Assembly: GCF_041260155.1 (NCBI RefSeq)
Contig: NW_027248277.1
Coordinates: 25,556,322 to 25,620,321, forward strand
Length of the DNA stretch: 64,000 bases
Reading direction: 5' to 3'
From: Ptychodera flava
Lineage: Eukaryota > Hemichordata > Enteropneusta > Ptychoderidae
Shown here: positions 54,280 through 64,000 of the stretch, one piece after another
Layout: every line of letters starts with the position of its first letter
How positions within the stretch are numbered: position 1 is the stretch's first letter
Notes under the pieces: generated by a model
Databases searched by the model: none
What the model was told of the DNA's origin: nothing
The model's input: only the letters and a program-made list of their open reading frames with translations
Position numbers and translations under genes: made by a program

Positions 54280-57200
54280 ATGAGGTTTACCTTTGCGATC
54301 ACTATTCTTGCTGTGACATACGCCAGCGACAGTGTCGATCTGCCATTTCATTCCAAGCCGTGGATGTGTACACATCTCGTCAAGAAAGTGTATGAAAATG
54401 CGATTTACAATGTCGTTGCAACGTCAGGAGTCGACTGTTTTGAGGAGTTGTTCGCCTTGCCTGTTACAATCGGAGACATGAGCCCCATCAAGACTTTTTC
54501 GGTCTACATGGTCGTAGGACCATATATTGGTAAAAGTAAAACAGTCAGGGCCATTTCCGTTGTGGAAGATCAACTTGAAAGTATAAACCTGGTAATGTCC
54601 TCCATTATATTTACCAGGTTAAATATCTCAGTATATTGCTTCAAACATGTTTCTAACAAAAGTGCGAGAATATGCACATGAACACAAGAAAATGTTTTTT
54701 AGACTTTTTGTGAAGGAAAACATAATTTCAAATTACATTTTCATGACAAATTATTTAGTTTACATTTCAAAGTTTCGGCGGTAACATATATATTTTTCTT
54801 TAAACACTTTTAACACTTATGAAGAATCATCACATTATTTCAATGTCGTCTCTTTTAATTAGAGATGTTGTTTGAAAAGCGTTCGTTAAAATGCATTGTC
54901 TTATTTTCTCGATTTTTCACAATTGTTTAGCACACCAATTAAAGAACAATGTCTCAACTTTTAAATTATACAGAATCGTTAAGCAGACGATTGCAGATTC
55001 CTTTGTTCATTGACAAAGGAATGCGTCTAGCTTGTGCATTGTAGACGGTTACGCACTTTGTTTCCTTCTTCGTTATTGCAGAAGAGCGTCATGTCTAAAT
55101 CTCCCTTTATTGTCCTTATTATAGGGAACAAAGATGAAAAATAAGTTTCCCGTACAATGCTTCAAATGCATATTTGAATATTATGGTGATAACATTGGAG
55201 TTTCAACATGCAACGAACTGACTATGGATGTAAGTATTCGCTAATTAAAGGTATACAGTCACCTGTAATCTAAATATGCCCATATATGGTCAAAGGGGCG
55301 TTCCTTGGTATTCAAAATTCCTATCTGAGGGCGCTTTTTTTAAAAAGCGCCATCTGCTTAAAATCTGTGATTACTTAGATTTTCTCTTTCAATGGTAACT
55401 GTGGCGAAATTGGAACCGGTGACAGTATAGCTTTAAGCAATCGTACGAGTAGCTTTGCAATGTTTAGAGTAAAGGTGTCGTGTGAATCGTTTGTTTAATG
55501 AAAATGCTACAAGGCCACTGTTTTGTATCGAAACTACTTCATTTCATATTTTATCGTATCATAAAATACGTCAATCGTATCTTGCGGGCCTCATGTACTC
55601 AGCTGTTTGCCAAATAATAGAACAGGGAAACTCTCAATTCTCTCTCTTAGATAGTTGTGATTAATAACGCACTTTGAATAAAACATATTTGCCTTTAGTT
55701 TACATGTGTGAGGACAATAATTACAAAATAACGTTCTCCACATAAGCCCAATATGACATTAAACTGGTCCAATAATCATATCCATTCAAGGTACAACATT
55801 AGCAGGTCCACGGGACAATTGTGATTTACAAATTTAAGTAGGACCATCCTTAACCACTGATAGTTAGTGGTGGTATTAGGTGTCCGGAATGGGTAAGCGT
55901 ACCCTTCTAGCATGCTACACCCGTCAGGATTGGTCCCAAACTTGTCTAAATATTGTATGAAATGATACAGGATATGAATTACTGTTGTCGTTAATCATTT
56001 GAGTGACCGAGGTGTCATATTTGGCCACAATGTCGTCATATCGACCGTATAACTTTTTGAAAGTCCTAACGAATCTTTTTGTTGTGTATCCTTGTCTGAG
56101 TAATTTTCATGTCAATGAGCTGTGTCTGATCTGAAAATCAGTGTAGGAATCACAAGCCCTACGATACCTCAGAAGTTGAGTCACGTACACACCATAAGCA
56201 GGTGCAGGCGGAATATTACTTGACAAGTGGGGATAATTTATGACTTCAAAATCGAAATCATCCCTTTTGTCATATAGCTTAGTGTGTAGCCCATTAATAC
56301 CCACTTGTAGGAACAGATCAAAATATGAAGAAGAGTTCCTACCCTCTGTTGTTTTTTCGATTTCCAACTCATCAGGGTAAATATGATGTATGTAATTTGA
56401 TATGTCTGGATTGTCTAGACTAATCAGTTCATCGATATATCTGTGCGTTTTGTTAAAATGCTTTGCACGTTTTTTAGACCCTGCTTTGTAGAGAGATTGT
56501 AGGAACTCTGCTTCATATGAATACAGAAATAAGCCTGCAAGAAGGGGTGCACAATTTTTACCCATTAGTATGCCGATAGATTGTTGAAATGTCATACTGC
56601 CAAACTTAACAAATATGTTGTCAATTAAGAACTTAAGCATTTTAATAATTTCTTCATCTGTGTATTTGTGCTGGGCATCCTTGTTGTTACTGAAATACCC
56701 TGACCTATGTTTGATTGTAATGTATTGGTACCTTCTACTACCATTTTTATTCAGGAAAGCTTGTTTAACAAGAGATGACAGCCTTGTTTTAAGTTTATCG
56801 TGGGGAATTGTGGTGTATAATGTAAAAAAGTCAAATGTTCGGATTGAGGTGAACTTGTTTTGCTTGACTTTTAAATCAAGCAACAATTCCTCCTTTTTTT
56901 GTATCCACACTTGATTCAACCCACTTGTTTCATACACTTTGTCACAAAATCGAAAAAGACCATTTTTGATGGTTGTTAAAATTATAGTACATAATTGTGA
57001 CATATGTTTGGTAGTGCAATTGCTTGATCATGCAATAAAGCGATGTTTGTAAGGGTTCTTGTGCAGTTAAGGTATCCAATACAGCATAGGCAGTGTTTTG
57101 TCCTTCTCTTTCAAAGGAATACCAAATTCATTGAGCACAGATGAATGTTTGAAAAATATCTTCATCAGAAAGGGAGGAAAGAGTATAGGATGTTCAGTTC

Positions 57201-60200
57201 AGATCAGTTCAGTTTATTTCGCTAGAAATATAAACTTACATTCACTCAAAAGACACATGGAAAAAAAAAATAAAGATAGAGAAATTGGTACAATTGCTAA
57301 ATTTATGTTCTATAATTTAGCAGGTATTCCTAGCGGGGACCACAATATAGTTCTTCTGAACAAGTCGAGTTGTGGCCCCTAATGTTTATACTATATAGAT
57401 AACATAAGGTGTACATCTGCGGATATGGTCAGAAAAAACTATAGCAATAATTTCAAACTATATTTCATATCAGGTACAGATCAAAAAATATATTACGGGA
57501 AACAAATGATATGAGACAGATCATAAAACAACAAGACAACGTGACCAGAAAACCCCACAACTTTTAGGGAAAATAGTATCAACAGGCAAGTAGCCAGTCT
57601 TTTAAATGACGTTTGAAATGCTTTCTTTCATTTAACTTTTTATAGAATCTGGAAGTTTGTTCCATAGCATAGTTGCAGCATATTTCAAATTATGTTGGCT
57701 CAAAGTAAGATTAACCTTAGGAATATAGAAGTTTTCACCAGTTTTAAGACGAGTTGAATAACTATGAGGCACTGGATCGAGGTAACGATATACCGAATGT
57801 GAGAAATGGCTATTTTTAAGGTCAAAGATAAAAGTACAAGTATTAAATTCACATTGCTTATAGACATTGAAAATTCCCAGTTGCTGAAATAGAGGGGCGG
57901 TATGAGCTCGCGCAGCAGAGAATGTGATAAGGCGGACAACCTTTTTCTGTAAAATTAGGATAGGTTGGAGTAAAGAACTGAATGTATTCCCCCAGATCTC
58001 AATACAGTAACAAATATGGGGTAAAATCATGGAATTATAAAGCAAAAGCAAAATTTCTTTGGGGACGATATGACGAATTTTAGAAATAATTCCAACCATC
58101 GGGGCGATTAATTTTCTAACTTTATCAATGTGAGCCTTCCAAGTCAAGTGCTGGTCTAAAATTACCCCAAGATAATTTGTCGACGAGACATTCGAGACCA
58201 TATTTCCATCCACACTCAAGCTGCCTCTGTATTTACCAGCCTCTGGGGTGTTTAATTAACATAAAATTTGTTTTTTCTACATTAACAGTGAGCTTGTTTG
58301 CACTGCACCAGTCACAAGCCTTCTGAAAGTCAACATTAATCTGGTCAAGGTTGATGACACTAGTGTTTTTAATAAATTTGAACATATTTGTATCGTCAGC
58401 AAATAGACGAAAATCGAATATATCAGTAGAATTTACAATATCATTTATATATAACAAAAATAAAATAGGACCAAGAATAGAACCTTGTGGAACCCCACAT
58501 TCAATTGACCTATATGACGAAAATACATTGCTTATATTGACGGTTTGTTTACGTTCTGACAGATAACTTTTGAACCAGTGTAAAGGCAACCCCCTTATAC
58601 CATAATAGTCTAATTTTTGTAACATAATGTCATGATTTATTGTATCAAAAGCCTTTCTAAGGTCTATAAAAATCCCAAAAGTTGTGAAACCATCGTCAAG
58701 TTTTTCCATTATATCAGAGATCAAATCGGCCAAGGCAAGTTTTGTACTATGTTTTTTGCGAAAACCAAATTGAGTCTTGAGAAGAATATCATACTTCTCC
58801 AGGTAAGTGATGAGTTGGTTTTTAACAACAGATTCAACTATTTTACTGAAGACTGGTAAAACAGAGATAGGCCGATAATTTCCAACATTCGTAACAGAGC
58901 CCTTTTTATAGACTGGTATGACTTTGGCAACTTTTAAGTCCTTTGGAAAGATGCCTTGGCTTAAAGAACAATTTATTACATGTGCCAATGGATAGGAAAT
59001 AATATGTGCTGCATGGTTTACAAGCCTAGGGTGAATCATATCTTGCCCGATGGATTTATTGGGTCAATCTTCCTAATTTCATTGAACACATCATTTTCAG
59101 AACCGGGCGAAAGAAAAAGAATTAAGATGGTCGCCTTTTAGATATTTACGAAAATCCCCGTTGTTACGAATTTTCTCAGCAAGATTAGGCCCCACACTGG
59201 TAAAATACTCATTAAACTCTTCAGCGATATCAACACTATCCGACAGACAAGGCTGGTCGGGTCTATTTGTATGCAATTTGTCTGGGGTACATTTTGTACA
59301 GGAATTGTTCAAAATTTCATGTAAAACTTTCCATGTCTTATTGGTGTTCCCATTTGCACTAATTACCAGATTGGTATAATATTTTTTCTTTGCTGATTTA
59401 AGTAGCTTCGTCAGTAGATTTCTGTACAATGTGTACTTATTTTTAACATTTTCATCGTAAGGATTATTTTTCATTTTACTAAACAATTTATGTTTCGTGT
59501 TGATGGACTTAAGCAAACCCCTAGAAAGCCATGTATTACTCTTTATCTGAATGAAGATTTAATTAATCTATTAAACACTGGACATAATTATTACTAAAAA
59601 CAAAGATAATGTTGTTTTGAAGCTTTGCCTGCAGGAAATACAACATAATCGTTGTGTCAAGCATCGAGGCATGCTTTTACCGATGGGTCCACCCAAGTTA
59701 AAAAATTCCATAATAGTGTCACCTTTCGACAAATATGAATGACTTATTTTACATTTTGCAGCCATGAAGTATAAAATGTACCCAAATATCGTGGGAGAAT
59801 AATACCAACGATATTTCAGTTCAGATAATGCTACGTAGGCCTATAGCCGCTAGTTTAAGATCGATCTGATACTGACAATGTCAGTATTGGACCGTCTTTA
59901 TGCCGTTATGCAGAATTATAAACAACTCTACAGGTCTTCTCCAAGAAGATGTCTTGTTCCTGCGAGACTCACTACAAAACAAATACAATGCATTGAAATG
60001 TTTCTTTTACACAAAGTTTGTGTGTAGTGACTCAAATGCCTTGATAAGTGCTAGGTCATATAATCTATTCTACCCTTTCTTGTCCAATCAACGTTTTGCA
60101 GGAGTGTCCGGAACGACTTTCCGGAGAAATGTACTGGAATCCACCGGGGAAGATAACATCCTCTTCAGACGCCGAGTTCTGCATGTACAGGAAGGAAAAT

Positions 60201-60257
60201 GGCAAACATAAATATATCTGCTCGATCTTCGAGGCCGATCTTGACGTAGAGTCCTAG
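54280..60257 (+). CDS. Array copy 6: secreted eight-cysteine protein, 190 aa
   Basis: The coding exons are 54280-54591, 55125-55229 and 60102-60257 (TAG), phase 0. The signal peptide is MRFTFAITILAVTYA. All eight cysteines are kept, with C-F-K-C in the middle exon, GPYIGKSK at the end of the first coding exon, and YWNPPGKIT and FCMYR in the last. The ALPDKIK block is changed to ALPVTIGD, the largest difference from copies 1-3. Intron 3 is about 4.9 kb because it holds a TTAA MITE 15 bases after the donor, a Penelope-like element and a LINE nested in it. A possible AATAAA lies at 60530-60535. Both splice sites of the enlarged intron are canonical, so the gene may still be expressed, but this is an inference. 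Confidence 0.78.
55245..55436 (+). mobile_element. TTAA MITE family M4, copy A
   Basis: TTAA ends enclose AGGTATACAGTCACCTG and, at the right as complement, AGCTATACTGTCACCGG. The centre holds a short self-complementary GGCGCTTTTT...AAAAAGCGCC. It matches 62253-62443 inverted. Paralogous introns show the empty target (GCTATTTAAACG in copy 1, GCTACTTAAATG in copy 2). Confidence 0.75.
55845..57185 (-). mobile_element. Penelope-like retroelement, C-terminal part
   Basis: The long minus frame 56107-57003 carries, in order, KVYETSGLNQVW, FDFFTLYTTIPHDKL, YFSNNKDAQHKYTDEE, MGKNCAPLLAGLFLYSYEAE, FNKTHRYID, SSSYFDL and YRRACDSYTDFQIRHS. These are the RT motifs typical of Penelope-like elements. Beyond 56107 the C-terminal block GYTTKRFVRTFKKLYGRY and a 3' tail reach to about 55845. 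Its N-terminal side was displaced by the LINE and continues at about 59547-59800. No GIY-YIG endonuclease domain is visible. The copy is broken. Confidence 0.75.
57190..59546 (-). mobile_element. CR1/Jockey-group LINE, 5'-truncated, nested in the Penelope-like element
   Basis: Minus-strand frames: 59097-59516 is the linker before the RT, starting KSNTWLSRGLLKSINTKHKL and containing EEFNEYFTSVG. The RT is 58233-59039, with NYRPISVLPVFSKIVE, FGFRKKHST, AFDTINHDIM, GVPQGSILGPILFLLYINDI and the catalytic FADDT. The post-RT region is 57632-58219, with YLGVILDQHLTWKAHI and MLWNKLPDSIK. Frame breaks separate the three parts, and the endonuclease domain is absent. The 3' end is near 57190, where the minus strand ends in repeated TGAACTGATC units. 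Target duplications were not resolved. Confidence 0.8.
59547..59800 (-). mobile_element. N-terminal side of the interrupted Penelope-like element
   Basis: The minus strand contains FFNLGGPIGKSM and a following VVFPAGKAS..NNIIFVF-like block, matching the start of Penelope-like RTs and the corresponding part at about 17740-17830. The boundary to the intron of copy 6 lies near 59800. Confidence 0.55.
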
Positions 60258-60439
60258 AACGATGCATATATATATGCCAGATGGATTTCGTATTGATACA
60301 CTACTTCATTATTACTCATTATATTACAGACGACAATGTAATCTTTTCAGCAAAAATGGGATTTTACTATACAAATTGACTGAGAAATATATATAACGGT
60401 CATATTGCTGTTTCAGAAAGCGAGGGCAAGACGATGTTT

Positions 60440-61210
60440 GTTCCATAAGTAAATCACGCGACTTGGAAAATCCTAAAACAAAACCCCGGATAATTGTGAA
60501 AAACCTTGAAGTTCCTTAGAGTTCCTTGTAATAAATAACAAATTTGCTGTGCAAAAACATTCGAAAGATGGAAACTTTCAAAAACGTATACCGATTTGTA
60601 TGAACTCGATCGCTATCCTACCCTGACCTCGTGACTGCCAATATATATAAATATACCTTAATAGCTATGCAGATCAACTTCAGTTAACTCGTTAGTTTAA
60701 AAATTGAATGGTTTTAGCATTCCTGAAGCGGTCATAAATACCCGATTCAGTAGACTGAACTTGTTGAGATAATAATGTCCTTTTTCACTTTGTTACCTGC
60801 CATGAGGTGCTAAGTTCCTGTCAGGAAGTTCAATTGAAGGTCAATACAAGGGTCAGTCGTGTGGCAAGTGCATGGTGCATTCTTTTTCTCGGTGAATTTG
60901 CGCTCCTTTTATCCTGTAAGTCATAGAAATCGAAGCTTCAAACAGTGGCAAATACACAGATGTCAGTTTTTAAACGTGTCATTGTGTTATTACATCAACG
61001 CAGTATGTAAGAAAAACTGTACATTTGTTTCATGATGTCTTGAAAGTACAAGGTAATTCCGCCACGATGTGATTTCACTGTAGTCAAAAATGGAAACCTC
61101 TACAATCTGAGTGAATAAAAAAACAAGCCTTCCCTTGCGCTTATTCAGAAAACTCGCCCTTGATAAAATCGAATTTAATTATATTCTTAGCATTATATTC
61201 ATAATATATT
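60440..61210 (+). repeat. Downstream flank of copy 6
   Basis: 60480-60640 matches 50170-50340 and, more weakly, 48120-48300; 60880-61210 matches 1840-2190. It marks the end of array units. From 61211 to 62250 I see no gene. Confidence 0.5.
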
Positions 61211-62252
61211 CATTAAAACTATTTATAACGTTTTCGAATGAACAACTTTTTCATTTCTAAGATTTGGCTTCTCACATTGCTCAAATAATTCATACGAATC
61301 ATTATGACCCAGTCTATATCTAACAAAACATTTTACAACACTACTGTCAAGGCAAAGCATGTGACATATCACGTAAAATTTTGTGCATCGAAAAACTGAC
61401 AGGCAATTACAAAAACACTGTTTTGGATTATATATTGAAGAGATGCTATCAAAAATCGATAGTGGGAAGCGAAGATGTAAACAAACACTTTTAGTTAAAC
61501 GAAACAAAATCCCGCGCTGTTAACATTCAGTCTGCAACTGGAAATCCGAGAACCCCGTTCATCGATCGACATATTTTAGTGTAGAGCCAAAATGTTTGTA
61601 TTTTGTACATATCTTACCATGAATATCTTTTTAATGCATCAAGTAGTTTGGAATTTTAAAATAGCTAAATAAGAAAACAAAACCAAAACAAAACGGATAG
61701 AAACACGACTTTATGTATAAATTTTGAAGATATAACAGCATGGACGAGGGTGGCCCAGAGGTCCTTTAACAAGCATTTTCTGATACGGCCAATTTCGCTT
61801 CCGATTTTGAGACAAGGATAACTTCCTTGTCCGTAAAATACATTTATCATTTATCACTAAACGTCACATATAATATTACAGCTGTTTCATCGTGCCGAAA
61901 ACACTGCAACTTGAATTGCTACAAAGACCAAGAAATCAGACCACATTACCCCCTATACTTATGCAACTCAATGACTTCCAGTACATCATTGCATTGTATA
62001 CAAACTTTTGGTGATTGCGTACAAAGACTTCAATGAACAACTCAAACAAGCATCTCAAGAATTATAACCTCTCCTAATGTCTACATTTTCAAAACTTGCT
62101 TGGCTTTAAACATATCACCATTATAACTCTAACCACTACTGAGATATATTTAACATTTGGCGCTATACAAGTTTGCTAGTTATATAGAGAGTTAGTGGAT
62201 GTAAAATGGCATGCATATTGTGATCTTAGAAGGATTCATAATTCTGTTATCA

Positions 62253-62443
62253 TTAAAGGTATATTTCACCTGTTCCAATTTTGCCACAGTTACCATGGAA
62301 AGAGATAATCAAACCAATCACAGAGTTTCAACGGGTGGCCGCTTTTTAAAACAGCGCCCTCACATTAGCATTATGAATGCCAACGAACGCCCCTTTGAGC
62401 ATATACGGGCATATTTAAATTACAGGTGACTGTATACCTTTAA
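62253..62443 (-). mobile_element. TTAA MITE family M4, copy B
   Basis: Inverted copy of 55245-55436, with ends TTAAAGGTATATTTCACC and GGTGACTGTATACCTTTAA. From 62444 to 63350 nothing recognisable. Confidence 0.75.
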
Positions 62444-63349
62444 GCCAATGTTAATATGCAACATCATCAAAGGTGTCATTGGTTGATTATCATTATTTAC
62501 AACGATTATGGGAGCATAAATCTACAACTATTTTGTTGCTAATTACCTGATTTAAAGCGATTCAAAAACACAATGGATTTATTAACGTCAGTTACCCGAT
62601 TTGTGAAAGACTTCCAAGACTCCACACACTAGCGATCTCGCTATCCGAATGGAAAGGCTGGTTTATTTTCTTTTATATTTTTTTCCATTTTTTCTAGTAC
62701 ATTTGGATCAACAAAAGAAAATAATGTCAGTGGTGTACTCACAAAATAGGGCAGGAAATTTCTCTCGAAAACACAGATGTTTCTAGCAGAATTTATGTCG
62801 AATTATTTTTGCAAACGGACACTAAAATCCCCATATCGGGATAGGTGACTTAAAAGGTAATATATAGGACCATAGGCGCACAACTAGTCATTACTGATGA
62901 TGCTTTTCATTTTGATACACTGGGCAGGATGTTTTAGAATTCTCGTGTAAACCTTTCTTAATCTTTGGATTAACACTATCACTTATACACCAGGAGATTT
63001 GCATTCAATTATCAACTTTTCTGTGCAATAATGGAAGTGGCTTACAAGGGATTTGTGTCTACAGTTAAAATCGCGATCACCGCTAAACACGTTCCTTCCG
63101 TAGAAATTCCCTCCACAATCTACATATTAACATGCAATACGGACGCCAAATGGATATACAGATTCGTTGTAAACAATAGGAGTGTGACAGTCAGATTCAT
63201 ACTACATTGCTGAAATGGGTAAATGAATCATAGACAACGTTTTTGCTTTTAATTTGGCAACATAGACAGAGCTGGCAACGTCCGACAACCTACCGCAAGC
63301 AGGCAATGATTCAGTACATTGTTTCACTTTTTATGAATGTAACGAACTT

Positions 63350-64000
63350 TCTCTAGTTCTATGCTTATTTTTCATTTATCTTTTCTCTTTCTCTCCCTCT
63401 ATCCTCCATGATATGCATATTGATAAGTAAGAAATCCAGGCACCTGAGCATATTTAACAATGGTCTATACCACTTAAAATGTACGTCGTGTGCGTACTAT
63501 TTCAATCATGAGACAAACTGCTTGTATATCTTGCCCAGTCTTTTTGGCGGTAAAAATAGACATATTATGATGCAAGGGATTTGATATGCACTGCGTTTTT
63601 AGTGTTAAACAGCTGTTTGAAGATGACCCTGTCGAGGTGATAAAAGATGTAAAATATTTCCAGGATGGCAAGCCATATTGACGGAAACACCACAACACAT
63701 ATTATATGAAGTAGGCCTCAACATTTCGACAATATTTAGCATTTGCAGTTGTGTCACGGCTATTGCACCCTGTTGACTTTTTCAGTGATCACAGTTATTT
63801 AATAATTTTCTGGCAAAGGATGTTTACTCGAGCGGAGACTGTCTCTCGAAACAGGTATGATACACAGACCTAATTCAGCCGTAAGGATCAGACGATGGAC
63901 CAATATGTCATTTTAAATAACTTTCGTACCATCTACATCTCAAATGTATCACTCCTTTATCAAATTTTGTTTTCACGCACCTATCAAAGTTGTTTTGATA
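63350..64000 (+). repeat. Upstream flank of a further array unit, cut by the window edge
   Basis: TCTAGTTCTATGCTTATTTTTCATTTATC, the CTCTCCCTCTATCC block, ATGCATATTGATAAGTAAGA, TGCCCAGTCTTT and CGAGCGGAGACTGTCTCTCG follow the same order as 44150-44600 and 51650-52180. In those copies an array gene follows 1.5-2 kb later. Confidence 0.55.

Overview
The window looks like AT-rich nuclear DNA of an invertebrate animal, probably marine, but I cannot name the phylum from the sequence alone. The evidence is spliceosomal introns, Penelope-like and CR1/Jockey-type retroelement pieces, Crypton, Harbinger-like and TTAA-target DNA transposons, many MITEs and long AT, GA and CT microsatellites. No bacterial operon, rRNA gene, CRISPR array or recognisable LTR/viral element was seen.

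The main content is a tandem array, all on the + strand, of one small gene family that I do not recognise. Each complete copy has a promoter with an inverted CCAAT box and, in most copies, a TATA-like box. A noncoding first exon follows, then three coding exons separated by phase-0 introns. The product is a secreted protein of about 190 residues with a 16-18 residue signal peptide and eight conserved cysteines. Complete copies: 1 (coding exons 9185-9502, 10213-10317, 12600-12755), 2 (27388-27702, 29827-29931, 30055-30210), 3 (39716-40030, 40415-40519, 41722-41874) and 6 (54280-54591, 55125-55229, 60102-60257). Broken copies: R (37330-38990), 4 (45970-48110) and 5 (48675-50000). The right edge (63350-64000) repeats the upstream flank of copies 4 and 6, so another copy probably lies just beyond the window.

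Layout: 1-1640 is an unidentified GC-richer block; 1640-3700 holds microsatellites and a dispersed repeat; 3980-14905 is a duplication block carrying copy 1. 14.9-23.4 kb is intergenic DNA with a broken Penelope-like element, a MITE and a 2.56-kb Harbinger-like element. 23.96-32.7 kb is the sister duplication block with copy 2. 32.7-36.9 kb holds a LINE scrap, a TTAA transposon and a GA-bearing repeat. 36.8-60.6 kb holds copies R, 3, 4, 5 and 6, and 60.6-64 kb holds the flank of the next unit. The introns contain a 2.7-kb foldback element (copy 1), Penelope-like pieces (copies 3, 5, 6), a LINE nested in one of them (copy 6) and several MITEs. Paralogous copies preserve the empty sites of some insertions, so the order of events can be partly read from this window alone.

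All exon boundaries were placed by aligning the copies with each other by eye and by canonical GT/AG sites; no transcript evidence was available.
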